Of a stretch of 64,000 nt of DNA, positions 32,976 through 40,382 are shown piece after piece (the stretch's first letter is position 1; each line of letters opens with the position of its first letter). Under the pieces are notes generated by a model. The model saw only the letters and a list, made by a program, of their open reading frames with translations, ran no database searches and was not told the origin of the DNA. The DNA is from Anaeromassilibacillus senegalensis (GTDB lineage Bacteria; Bacillota; Clostridia; Oscillospirales; Acutalibacteraceae). The translations under genes were made by a program, and so were the position numbers. The stretch is from the NCBI RefSeq assembly GCF_001261775.1, contig NZ_LN868535.1:96403-160402 (forward strand), read 5' to 3'.

Positions 32976-33201
32976 CGATAACGGCTTAAACGCGTTTATT
33001 TACCTTTCTAAAAGGCGGGACCTGCGGTCAGCTCGCGCCTACGGTGAAGACCAGTTTTCAGCTTACAGGTAATGGCTAAAACGCGTTTATCCACCTTTCC
33101 AAAAGGCGGGACCTGCGGTCAGCTCGTGCCTACGGCGAAGACCAGTTTTCAGCTTACAGGTAATGGCTAAAACACGTTTATCCACCTTTCCAAAAGGTGG
33201 C
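32976..33201. repeat. 91-bp tandem repeat, about 2.5 units
   Basis: The landmark CGCGTTTA recurs at 32991, 33082 and (as CACGTTTA) 33173, a period of exactly 91 bp. Each unit carries ACCTTTC-AAAAGG, GGGACCTGCGGTCAGCTCG, GCCTACGGYGAAGACC and TTACAGGTAATGGCTAAA. Units 1 and 2 differ at only a few positions. It leads directly into hairpin-chain copy C. Confidence 0.9.
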
Positions 33202-33295
33202 AGTTTCCAAAGGCAGAGCCTTTGGTCGCTCCTCGCAAGGAGCGAAACTCTTTTCCTGAGAAGAGCGAGTGGGAACGAGTGATATGGTACTTTAC
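33180..33295. repeat. Hairpin-chain repeat, copy C
   Basis: CCACCTTTCCAAAAGGTGG, CAAAGGCAGAGCCTTTG, GCTCCTCGCAAGGAGC, CTTTTCCTGAGAAGAG, then GAGCGAGTGGGAACGAGTG. It uses the GCTCC...GGAGC stem variant also seen in copy B. Confidence 0.85.
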
Positions 33296-33317
33296 AAAGA
33301 AGAATGTATTTTTATTG

Positions 33318-33360
33318 ATAAGGGGCTGACGCATTTTTTGTGCGTCAGCCCCCTGTTTAT
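33318..33360 (+). terminator. Rho-independent terminator
   Basis: GGGGCTGACGCA (33322-33333) and TGCGTCAGCCCC (33341-33352), then CTGTTTATTTTT. About 375 bp beyond asnB; it may end an asnB read-through transcript that includes the repeats. Confidence 0.75.
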
Positions 33361-33440
33361 TTTTATAACAAAAACATATATATTTACATAATCTATCATT
33401 TCATCCCGTTTCAAAAAAATTATACTCTACCATGCATCCT

Positions 33441-33671
33441 CTACCGTCGTTTCTTTTTTGCAGGATACAGTTGTTTTATGTTCGTGCGTCCCAGTAAATA
33501 GTCCACACTGGTATGATAAAAATCCGCGAGAAGCATCAGGCGGTCAACCGGAATGTTTCTCAATCCGCGCTCGTATATTGAATACTGATTTTGCGATATA
33601 TGGATAATCGCAGCAACTTGCCTCTGTTTTAAATCATGGTCTTCGCGCAAATCCCGTATATTCCGATACAT
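33441..33671 (-). CDS. XRE-family transcriptional regulator
   Basis: 76 residues from the ATG at 33671 behind GGGAGGG; a longer frame to 33701 covers that ribosome site and is rejected. HTH core QRQVAAIIHISQNQYSIYERG and the FYHTSVDYLLGRTN tail. Same short class as 4225-4458 and 55561-55785. No operon partner; hairpin-chain repeats flank it on both sides. Confidence 0.82.
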   Translation of the reverse strand: MYRNIRDLREDHDLKQRQVAAIIHISQNQYSIYERGLRNIPVDRLMLLADFYHTSVDYLLGRTNIKQLYPAKKKRR

Positions 33672-33826
33672 ATCCTTCCCTCCCGAAGGACAGTATAGCA
33701 TTTGACATAGGAACTTGCATTATCACAAAGATGTTTGTAGTTGACAAGGCAAAAAAGAGCGGTTGCAGCTTGTATTCTGCAACAGCTCCGGAAATTCACT
33801 TAGCAATACAAAAAGTCCGTAAAGAA

Positions 33827-33935
33827 CCATATCACTCGCTCTTCTTAGGAAGAGAGTTCCGTTCTCTGCGGAGAACGGCAAAGGGCCCTGCCCTTTGATC
33901 CCGCCGCTTTTCAGAAAAGCGGAAAAACACATTTA
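33827..33935. repeat. Hairpin-chain repeat, copy D (short, inverted)
   Basis: ATATCACTCG runs directly into CTCTTC because ten bases (TTCCCACTCG) of the constant block are missing; then GTTCTCTGCGGAGAAC, CAAAGGGCCCTGCCCTTTG and GCTTTTCAGAAAAGC. Beside it, at 33763-33786, lies the GTTGCAGCTTGTATTCTGCAAC hairpin shared with copies E and F. Confidence 0.85.
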
Positions 33936-33952
33936 AGAAACAACCCGCAAGG

Positions 33953-33984
33953 GAACAAAAAAGGGCTGTTACAAAACAGCCCTT
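33953..33984 (-). terminator. Terminator of the lipoprotein gene 33997-35121
   Basis: AAGGGCTGTT and AACAGCCCTT flank a 4-nt loop; the A-run at 33953-33960 is the T-run on the minus strand. Confidence 0.8.
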
Positions 33985-33996
33985 AAACCTTCACTT

Positions 33997-35121
33997 TTAC
34001 GCGGCCTCAGAAGAAGATTCCTCGCCGCCTTCATCAGAGGGTGTTTCCTCCTCGGAGGAAACCGGCGCGGAGGAAGATTCCTTCGGCACAAACATCGTCG
34101 GGTTGTAGTCCTTGATTGCGCCTTCGTTGATCGTCACACCCTGGTATTCGTCCGTCCACTTGTTCACCGTGTCCTTAAACTCGTCGCTCTTCATCGCGAT
34201 GAGAATATTCTGGCGGTTGGTGTCGTTGTCCAGCTGCTCCTGTACCTTCGCGGTGACATCGTCCTTGACCAGCAGGATCTTATACATACCGGCGGCGTCA
34301 ACCATGCGGGCTTCGCCGTTCTTCATGGAATTCAGTGCCGCAGAGAACTCCTCCGGATACGAGGATGGATTCTTTACAAAGTCCTCCACGCCGGTGTTGA
34401 GCTGCTCGGTTTCCTGACCGGAAGACGTTTTGTATGCCGTGGCGGCTTCCTGAATGGTCATCTCGCCCGCGTTGATCTTATCGGCATATTCCTTAAAATC
34501 CTTGTCAACCTGCTCGACCTCTTCGTCGCTCATCGCTTCACCGGTCGTCATGTCGTACTGGGATGCCAGCACATAGGAAAACGCCGTGTAATTCTTTACA
34601 AAGTAGTCCTTAATATCGGCTTCCGGCACTTCCTGCGTGCCGCCCTTGTTGTAAATTGCATCGAATACCTTGCTGTACTTTGCATAATAATCGGAGTACG
34701 CCAAGTTAAAGGAAGACTGCGCCACACCATACGTATCCATCTCTGTGCCGATGTACGTCCAGTTGTTCGCCGTCTGGTTGTTGACCTGCTTGACCTCGTC
34801 TTCGGTCAGGGACAGCTCAAATTCCTTCATCTTGTCGTCGATGACCAGAATGGACTTTGTCTGGCGCAGGGCGTTGTCCTTTATCCAGGTTGCTGCGTCC
34901 TTGCCTTCAATCTGCTGCTCCAGAACCGGCTTGGAACCGTCTTCCTTCTGGCTGTCCGCCTGCTGGTACGCGGAATACAGGTTGTAGATATAGGCGCCGA
35001 TCGGCACTGTCAGATTGTCGTTTTTGATTGCCCAGGTCTTGTCCGTTCCACCGCACGCGGTAGCCGTCGCCATGATCGCCAGAGCCATCACTGCGGCCAG
35101 GCACTTCTTGAGTCTTTTCAT
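33997..35121 (-). CDS. Lipoprotein, PrsA/SurA-like foldase without clear PPIase motif
   Basis: 374 residues. Signal peptide and lipobox ATATACGG, lipid Cys near 23. A long helical mature domain resembles the N/C-terminal chaperone part of SurA/PrsA proteins (INAGEMTIQEAATAYKT, EEFSAALNSMKNGEARMV, where the last is PPIase-like). The parvulin core is not recognisable as complete. Ends in a Ser/Glu-rich tail of about 30 residues. Likely acts outside the membrane on secreted proteins. The start follows AGGAGCGT. Own terminator at 33953. Confidence 0.7.
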   Translation of the reverse strand: MKRLKKCLAAVMALAIMATATACGGTDKTWAIKNDNLTVPIGAYIYNLYSAYQQADSQKEDGSKPVLEQQIEGKDAATWIKDNALRQTKSILVIDDKMKEFELSLTEDEVKQVNNQTANNWTYIGTEMDTYGVAQSSFNLAYSDYYAKYSKVFDAIYNKGGTQEVPEADIKDYFVKNYTAFSYVLASQYDMTTGEAMSDEEVEQVDKDFKEYADKINAGEMTIQEAATAYKTSSGQETEQLNTGVEDFVKNPSSYPEEFSAALNSMKNGEARMVDAAGMYKILLVKDDVTAKVQEQLDNDTNRQNILIAMKSDEFKDTVNKWTDEYQGVTINEGAIKDYNPTMFVPKESSSAPVSSEEETPSDEGGEESSSEAA

Positions 35122-35258
35122 TTTACACGCTCCTTAAATCAATGGGCGTTTCATCACACCCTGAATTACGGCATTTTCAGCACATTAGACAATATTATAC
35201 ACCACTCGTTTCCATTTGTCCATCAAATAATCTGTCCACGGCGGTTTTTTGCCAAATT

Positions 35259-35660
35259 TTACGATTGCTGCGCCCGTGCTGCCGCCTTTGCCTGAAAACT
35301 TTCCTTTTTGACGCTGACGCGCGTATGTGTCCCACGCGCAATCACGCCCGCGTTGTCCCTCGCTTCCAAACGGAACTGATATACGCGGCCCTCCACAGCG
35401 GTCAGTTCCGCTGTGGCGCTCACTTTCACCCCCACGGGAGTCGGGCAGAGGTGCTCCATGTCAATCCGGGAGCCGACGGTGGTCAGGCCTTCCGCCAAAT
35501 CCTCCTGCGCCAGCGCGGCGGCGGCGCCCTCCAGCATCGCGGCGACCATCGGCGTTGCCAGCACGTCCGTTGCCAGCACGTCCACGCTGCCGCTCCCGAC
35601 GGCGGTTGCCAGCAGCTCCGGCGTCACCGTAAATTCCTTTGTGTATGTCTTTCCATTCAT
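35259..35660 (-). CDS. FlK-like hotdog thioesterase
   Basis: 133 residues from the ATG at 35660 behind GGAGG. Family triad region: ATPMVAAMLEGAA (Thr and Glu) and TVGSRIDMEHLCPTPVG (His). FlK removes fluoroacetyl-CoA; most relatives act on unknown acyl-CoAs. Unusual: a 5-residue tandem duplication, DVLAT-DVLAT, just before the Thr, created by a direct repeat of TTGCCAGCACGTCC in the DNA. It lengthens the loop entering the active site. Confidence 0.82.
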   Translation of the reverse strand: MNGKTYTKEFTVTPELLATAVGSGSVDVLATDVLATPMVAAMLEGAAAALAQEDLAEGLTTVGSRIDMEHLCPTPVGVKVSATAELTAVEGRVYQFRLEARDNAGVIARGTHTRVSVKKESFQAKAAARAQQS

Positions 35661-35789
35661 TGTATTTGCCTCCACTTCCTGTTATAATGGCTTACGGTTT
35701 GTTTTACCGGTCTATTATAACAAAAAAAGCGCCTTGAAGAAAGGTTTCCCTTTCGTGCGCATTTCATCATCAGAAAGGAAGATTGCCCC

Positions 35790-36554
35790 ATGGAAGCTGC
35801 ATCCCCCCGCCGCCGGATTTACCTGATGGACGAGCTGCGCGGTTTTGCCGTACTCTGCATGGTTTTTTACCACGCTTTTTATACGCTCGCATACCTGTTC
35901 AATTTGCCGATCGGCAAAACGCTGCTGTTTTTCTTCATGCCCGCGGAACCATGGTTTGCAGGATTGTTTATTCTGATCTCCGGCATTTCCTCCAATCTGT
36001 CGCGCTCCAACACCCGGCGCGGGCTGAAGCTGGCCGCGGTCGCACTGGTTGTCACGCTGGCTACCTGGCTGGTGGTGCCGGAAGAACGGATCACCTTTGG
36101 CATCCTGCATTTTCTCGCCGTCTGCATGGTCGTGTACGGCCTGGCACAGCGTTTCCTGCTGCGTTCGGACCGCAAATTCCAATGGTGGCCGGTCGCCGTA
36201 TGCGCCGTCCTGTACCTGCTCACCCGGGAGGCCGGCTCCGGAACACTCGGGATCGGCCCGGCTTCTTTCTCCCTTCCCGCCGCTTTGTACGCCACCGACT
36301 GGCTCGCGCCGCTGGGTTTCCACACCCATGCGTTTTATTCCGCGGACTATTTTCCGCTGCTGCCCTGGATGTTCGTCTTCTTCGCCGGGACCAGTCTGGG
36401 CCTGCTCGCCGCGGAGGGGCGCTTCCCCGAATGGACGTATCCGTCCCGCGTGCCTTTCCTCTCCTGGCTGGGCCGCCACGCGCTGGTGATCTATGTGCTG
36501 CACCAGCCGGTGATCTACGGTGTCTCCCTGCTGGTCAGCAGCCTGCTCTCCTGA
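35790..36554 (+). CDS. DUF1624/HGSNAT-like membrane protein
   Basis: 254 residues with about seven membrane helices. Opens with IYLMDELRGFAVLCMVFYHAFY, the start of the heparan-alpha-glucosaminide N-acetyltransferase catalytic family, and has GISSNLSRSNTRRGLKLA and WLGRHALVIYVLHQPVIY at the end. Predicted to move an acyl group across the membrane onto a sugar or other acceptor; the substrate is unknown. AGGAAG ribosome site. Confidence 0.85.
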   Translation: MEAASPRRRIYLMDELRGFAVLCMVFYHAFYTLAYLFNLPIGKTLLFFFMPAEPWFAGLFILISGISSNLSRSNTRRGLKLAAVALVVTLATWLVVPEERITFGILHFLAVCMVVYGLAQRFLLRSDRKFQWWPVAVCAVLYLLTREAGSGTLGIGPASFSLPAALYATDWLAPLGFHTHAFYSADYFPLLPWMFVFFAGTSLGLLAAEGRFPEWTYPSRVPFLSWLGRHALVIYVLHQPVIYGVSLLVSSLLS

Positions 36555-36617
36555 TTTGCCAATGATACAAAAAACCGATCCCACGCCCCCAAACCAACGA
36601 ACCGGAGGAAAAGACAA

Positions 36618-37049
36618 ATGACCGAAAAGAGAAAATGGATATGGACTGATAGTAAGGCGATTCTCACCATCGTCATTCTCGCTGTCTGCGCGATTCTATT
36701 ATTCTTCGGCATCAAAGAACCAGATATTCAACTGGTTGACCAACAGATCCAGATTCACGGCATGTATGGTATGAAAATTGATTTTGCCGATGTGAAGAAT
36801 CTGACTTTGGTAGAAAAAAGCATGCGGGAAATCGGCATCGGCAGAAGAACCAACGGCTTTGGCGGTATTGGAAGCACATTAAAAGGGAATTTTGAATCGG
36901 CAAGTTTAGGAAAACATAAACTTTTTGTCAATGCGGATGCATCGCCCACCATATTCATTGAGCGGAACAGCGGCGTCAATCTCTACATCAGCTTCCATGA
37001 CAGCCAAAAAACCAGAGATTTATTTGCGGAGCTAAGGGAGATCCAATAG
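36618..37049 (+). CDS. Membrane-anchored PH-like domain protein
   Basis: 143 residues. One N-terminal membrane helix (AILTIVILAVCAILLFFGI, about 14-32), then a beta-rich domain (IQLVDQQIQIHGMYGMKID..., KLFVNADASPTIFIER, LYISFHDSQKTRDLFAELRE) with the strand-strand-helix ending of bacterial PH-like domains. CGGAGGAAAAG site. Function unknown. Confidence 0.65.
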   Translation: MTEKRKWIWTDSKAILTIVILAVCAILLFFGIKEPDIQLVDQQIQIHGMYGMKIDFADVKNLTLVEKSMREIGIGRRTNGFGGIGSTLKGNFESASLGKHKLFVNADASPTIFIERNSGVNLYISFHDSQKTRDLFAELREIQ

Positions 37050-37150
37050 CGGTTCAAACATTTCCGTCAATCTTTGCCGCAAAAGCATCTGAACGTTTTT
37101 GAATACCGATACCTGCCATGATTCCGTGAAAACCACTCACACAAAAAAGC

Positions 37151-37329
37151 CGGTGTTCAATGTGCGTTTTAAACATAAAGATTGGCAGGATACGAGCGCT
37201 TTCCCCGCGAAGAGCAGGGGGTGGCGCTTATAGCCTGCCAAATCTTTACGCATCTTGCCAATTGCGATACCGTGCCCGATCAATGGGTTGCTTCTCTCTG
37301 ACGCTCCGGATTCCACCGGAGCGTTTTTT
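37151..37329 (+). ncRNA. Candidate rod-shaped non-coding RNA with terminator
   Basis: Nested pairings: CGGTGT (37151-37156) with ATACCG (37267-37272), ATGTGCGT with ACGCAT, AAAGATTGGCAGG with CCTGCCAAATCTTT, GAGCGC with GCGCTT and an apical CCCC/GGGG hairpin; a terminator (ACGCTCCGG/CCGGAGCGT, T-run) follows at 37301-37329. The long bulged rod is reminiscent of 6S RNA, but no clear central bubble is seen and the promoter is not found, so the class is open. Confidence 0.4.
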
Positions 37330-37339
37330 ACATGTTAAA

Positions 37340-37476
37340 ATAAAAAAGCCATTGAAGATTGCTCTTCAATGGCTGGAATTTACGGACCCGACTGTCAATC
37401 CTGACAGTATGCAAAGTGCATGGCGCTTATTCAAATATATCGCGCAAACTTACGATTGTTCTGTCCTGTAACTCTG
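37340..37476 (-). ncRNA. Candidate structured small RNA
   Basis: On the minus strand a perfect TTGACA (37506-37511), 17 bp, TATACT (37483-37488) drives a ~137-nt RNA with no credible reading frame. It has hairpins ATGCACTTTGCAT and ACTGTCAGGATTGACAGT and ends in the terminator AGCCATTGAAGA/CTTCAATGGCT with a T-run. It faces the plus-strand RNA at 37151-37329. Not recognised as a known family. Confidence 0.6.
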
Positions 37477-37542
37477 TACTATAGTATACGCACTCTTTTG
37501 CATTTTGTCAAGGGTTTTTTTAAAAAAATCAGGTAACATTTG

Positions 37543-37583
37543 TTCACCTCTAGGTTGACATTTTTCACCCGAGGTGTTAACAT
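37543..37583 (+). promoter_or_regulatory. Promoter and operator dyads of the sigma-like gene pair
   Basis: TTGACA (37555-37560), 17 bp, TAACAT (37578-37583). TTCACCTCTAGGTTGACA (37543-37560) and TTCACCCGAGGTGTTAACA (37564-37582) are similar dyads around it, and CACCTC/GAGGTG also form one inverted repeat. Binding of a regulator here would cover the promoter. Confidence 0.6.
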
Positions 37584-37626
37584 AAAGATGCGATATCTTA
37601 TAAAGATACTTTTAGGAGAACATACC

Positions 37627-37830
37627 ATGAACTATATTGATTGGGGGAACGCCTATTTGCAGGAAGCGGAACGGCTGCGAGACCGCGTCCGGAGCCTCCG
37701 ACGCGAAGCCAAACAGAAAGACGATTCCCAAACCGATGCGTACAGCGCGCGGATCGCACTGTTGTACGCCATGTACCTGGACTGCCTGCACACCGGGCAA
37801 TTCCTGATTGAGAACGGAGGAAGACGATGA
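37627..37830 (+). CDS. Small coiled-coil protein paired with a sigma-like factor
   Basis: 67 residues from the ATG at 37627 behind AGGAGA. The chain is helical and charged (YLQEAERLRDRVRSLRREAKQ, then ARIALLYAMYLDCLHTGQFLI). Its last 4 bases overlap the start of the sigma region 4 gene, so they are coupled. Such pairs occur in phage- and ICE-derived clusters of Clostridia. Function unknown; it could modulate the sigma-like protein. Confidence 0.6.
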   Translation: MNYIDWGNAYLQEAERLRDRVRSLRREAKQKDDSQTDAYSARIALLYAMYLDCLHTGQFLIENGGRR

Positions 37831-38126
37831 GACGAAAGTCCAATTTGAGCCTCGACCTCTTTGGGGACAGGCTTGTCGCGCCGCAGGGCGGCGAAGAAGC
37901 CGACACGGAATACCGCCGGATCCTGCAAACCTTACACAATGCAATTGAGGGGGAGTTGACCGAACGCCAGCGCACCTGCATCACACTGCGCTACTTTGAC
38001 CGTAAAAGCGTCAACGAGGTGGCGGAAATCCTGGGCCTGACCGCCGGAACCGTATCCAAACACATCAAAAAAGGGCGGGAACGCCTGCAACGTGTGATGC
38101 GCTATTCGTTTACACGATTGCAATGA
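37827..38126 (+). CDS. Sigma-70 region 4-like DNA-binding protein
   Basis: 99 residues. Residues about 45-92 form the region 4 HTH: LTERQRTCITLRYFDRKSVNEVAEILGL plus GTVSKHIKKGRERLQRVM. There is no region 2, so it cannot work as a normal sigma factor alone. Phage-type late activators and ArpU-like proteins look like this. Last 25 bp overlap the convergent Smr gene. Confidence 0.8.
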   Translation: MRRKSNLSLDLFGDRLVAPQGGEEADTEYRRILQTLHNAIEGELTERQRTCITLRYFDRKSVNEVAEILGLTAGTVSKHIKKGRERLQRVMRYSFTRLQ

Positions 38127-38389
38127 CGGGGACGCTCCGGCGCGTCCTTTATGAGCAGATGCGTTTCGCCCGGATTCAAGCTGAGCAGCTTGGCCCGAAC
38201 GCGCGGATGCTTCAACCGGCGGCGCACCATCTCCTGCAGGATCTTTCCGCCATTGTACCCGTGGATGACCACAACCTCTGAAACGCCGCTTGGCAGCTTT
38301 GTCAAAAACTGCTCCAGGCGGCGTTTTGCATCGCCCGCCGTCATGCCATGTATATTGATCTCCCTTACGCCAGCCCGGTCCTGTATCAT
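38102..38389 (-). CDS. Smr-domain protein
   Basis: 95 residues from the ATG at 38389; a GTG at 38398 is also possible. Smr motifs: INIHGMTAGDAKRRLEQFL, VVVIHGYNGGKILQEMVRR (HGxGxG-type loop) and the late LNPGETHLLI. Smr domains of MutS2 and stand-alone members cut RNA or branched DNA, often in ribosome rescue. No MutS part is present. Confidence 0.85.
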   Translation of the reverse strand: MIQDRAGVREINIHGMTAGDAKRRLEQFLTKLPSGVSEVVVIHGYNGGKILQEMVRRRLKHPRVRAKLLSLNPGETHLLIKDAPERPRHCNRVNE

Positions 38390-38501
38390 TCTTTTCACCC
38401 TTTATGAGAAACTTTTTCACCTCCGCTCAAACATCCGGACAAATTGTTGACAAGGAAATTTCCCGGCGTTATGATAAAGAAAAAAGCGTGGAGGGATTCT
38501 T

Positions 38502-38771
38502 ATGCTGTTATTCTGGAGATGGAAACTCGTCTACAGCGGCGCTTCCTGCGAGGAAAGCGCCAAGTTGTGCAACGCCCTACGGGAACATCATATCCCCTAC
38601 AAGAATCAGGTCAAGGCTCCCCGCGCACTCTCCGCACCCCTGCCGGGGGATTCCACCAGCCGCCAGCGGTTCAGCGGTGAACCGTCGCCGCTGCGGATTC
38701 CCGCGATGTACTATGTCTACGTCCTGAAAAAAGACGCGGACAAAATTTCCCGCATCCTGTACCCGTCATAA
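38502..38771 (+). CDS. Small DUF2007-like protein
   Basis: 89 residues behind GGAGGG. WKLVYSGASCEESAKLCNALREHHIPYKN follows the DUF2007 style of a strand, a helix and a short second strand; the end YYVYVLKKDADKISRIL is a strand-helix. The layout parallels the proteins at 2344 and 3976 but sequence identity is low. Last 6 bp overlap the convergent TVP38 gene. Function unknown. Confidence 0.6.
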   Translation: MLLFWRWKLVYSGASCEESAKLCNALREHHIPYKNQVKAPRALSAPLPGDSTSRQRFSGEPSPLRIPAMYYVYVLKKDADKISRILYPS

Positions 38772-39473
38772 GCGGCCTTTCTTTCGCCTGCTGACTGCCC
38801 AATAAATGAAAGCGCCCACAATGCTCAATACGATTAGTATAACCAATATAATAATCGCCTGTTCGTATTTCCCTTCTCCGATCGCATGGCCGCCAAAATT
38901 ACAGGCGACAATGGTAGGCAGGCGCGCAGCGGTGGAAATCAGCAGGAATCTGCCGAAGCTCTGCGGGACCAGACCCGCGGAAAAGACAAACAGGCGCTTC
39001 GGCGTGCCGGGTATCAAAAACATCACCCAGGTCAGCGCATTCCGCAATCTGGGATTGCGAAAAATCCGAAGCTTCTTCTGCCGGGAAGGCGGGAAGAACA
39101 GATTTAGCAGCTTGGCGCCCCATCGTTTGGTGATGTGGAAAATCAGCGTGGTGGACAGCAGTACCGCACACATGGTCAGCAGCGTGCCCTCCACCGGGCC
39201 GAATACATAGCCGCCCACCACGGTGGTCAGCTCCAGCGGAATGGGCAGCAGGCTTTGCAGCATCTGGATGCCGATGAAAACCAAACGGCCCAGCGCGCCC
39301 CATTCTGCCAAAAAGGTCTCCATGGCCTCCGGGTTTTGCGCCATCTCCAGCAGGGGACGGCCCAGGAATACGGTAAAGGCCACAAAGAGCGCCGTCGCCG
39401 CCGCCAGAATGGCCGTGCCAAGCACTTTTTCCCGCACGGTCGTTGTCTCTTTTGTTTCTTTTCGCGGTTTCAC
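38766..39473 (-). CDS. TVP38/TMEM64-family membrane protein (VTT domain)
   Basis: 235 residues, five to six membrane helices. VTT signature: GYVFGPVEGTLLTMCAVLLSTTLIFHITKRWG and the FLIPGTPKRLFVFSAGL re-entrant loop. Relatives (DedA/TMEM41/VMP1) move or scramble phospholipids or carrier lipids. Precise substrate unknown. Ends in a basic tail. Confidence 0.88.
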   Translation of the reverse strand: MKPRKETKETTTVREKVLGTAILAAATALFVAFTVFLGRPLLEMAQNPEAMETFLAEWGALGRLVFIGIQMLQSLLPIPLELTTVVGGYVFGPVEGTLLTMCAVLLSTTLIFHITKRWGAKLLNLFFPPSRQKKLRIFRNPRLRNALTWVMFLIPGTPKRLFVFSAGLVPQSFGRFLLISTAARLPTIVACNFGGHAIGEGKYEQAIIILVILIVLSIVGAFIYWAVSRRKKGRL

Positions 39474-39518
39474 AGGCGTCCCCCTTCCCTGTTTGATCCG
39501 TTCAACCCGAATGCGTCA

Positions 39519-40130
39519 TTACAGTGTCTTACTGTAAATGAAGCATTTTAAGGGAACCTGCTTTTTGCCCATATCGAGGACGATATTTGTCTGACACGAG
39601 CGTTCAAACCCTCTGTGTTCATAGAACTGGTAGGTGCAGGCGTCATCCGTAAACAGATAGATCGTTTTGCCCTTCTCTCTGCGCGCAAACGCGGAGAGAA
39701 GCGCGCTTCCAATTCCTTTGACCTTGCTGTCCGGGTCGGCGGCCAAAAAGATCAATTCCCCGTCGGGGGAATGGTCTTTTAGATATTCTGCCAGCATGGC
39801 CTTGTTGGTCTCATCGTATACACCCGCGCCGCCTTTAAAAAAAGCACGCTGCAATGCATCAAACAGTTTGACATAGCGCAGCTTCCAGAAAGACGGCTGC
39901 ATTTTCTTCTCGCCTTTCATTTCCGCGAGCAGTACGCCCGTAAACACACCGTCCACATATGCCGCAAGCACCTGCGTGGCGCGGGTAATCTCCAAATACC
40001 AGAAATATCTTCCGTAGAGGTTGAGTAAGAATTTGCTGTCCAAATACCAGTTGAAGTGCATCCCGGTGATCGCAAATTGGATCGCCTTTGGTACATCCGA
40101 CTTTTTCAGTTCTTTTATCTCAATTTTCAC
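39519..40130 (-). CDS. GNAT-family N-acetyltransferase
   Basis: 203 residues. Acetyl-CoA loop in AADPDSKVKGIGSALLSAF, with DDACTYQFYEHRGFER as the family's final motif. The region between (WYLDSKFLLNLYGRYFWYLE, FFKGGAGVYDETNKAML) is specific to this group. Substrate unknown. Preceded by a GC-rich ribosome site. Confidence 0.8.
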   Translation of the reverse strand: MKIEIKELKKSDVPKAIQFAITGMHFNWYLDSKFLLNLYGRYFWYLEITRATQVLAAYVDGVFTGVLLAEMKGEKKMQPSFWKLRYVKLFDALQRAFFKGGAGVYDETNKAMLAEYLKDHSPDGELIFLAADPDSKVKGIGSALLSAFARREKGKTIYLFTDDACTYQFYEHRGFERSCQTNIVLDMGKKQVPLKCFIYSKTL

Positions 40131-40330
40131 AGGATCCCTCCGCCGCTTCCGTTTTATTCCGTACGTTTGATCCGCCTAAAGCAAAGAAATGCAAATTGGT
40201 TTGCTTTTATTCTAATATCGGCCTGTGGAAAAGTCAAACGTCCCCCCATTACAGCTTCTCCCTTGCTGTGCATAAACCATTTTGTGTTTGGAACCTGTTT
40301 TCTTTTTATCGGATGCAGCTACACAAAAAA

Positions 40331-40374
40331 CATAAAAAGGATTTGAGACCGTTTGGTCCCAAATCCTTTTTTGC
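40331..40374. terminator. Bidirectional terminator of the LCP gene
   Basis: AAAGGATTTGAGACC and GGTCCCAAATCCTTTTTTG; lies 9 bp beyond the stop of the minus-strand LCP gene. Confidence 0.85.
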
Positions 40375-40382
40375 TGTAATTT

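Noticed and set aside
37151..37329. Naming the rod-shaped RNA as 6S RNA
   Set aside because: The size and rod shape fit, but a clear symmetric central bubble and a promoter were not found, so only a generic non-coding RNA is listed.
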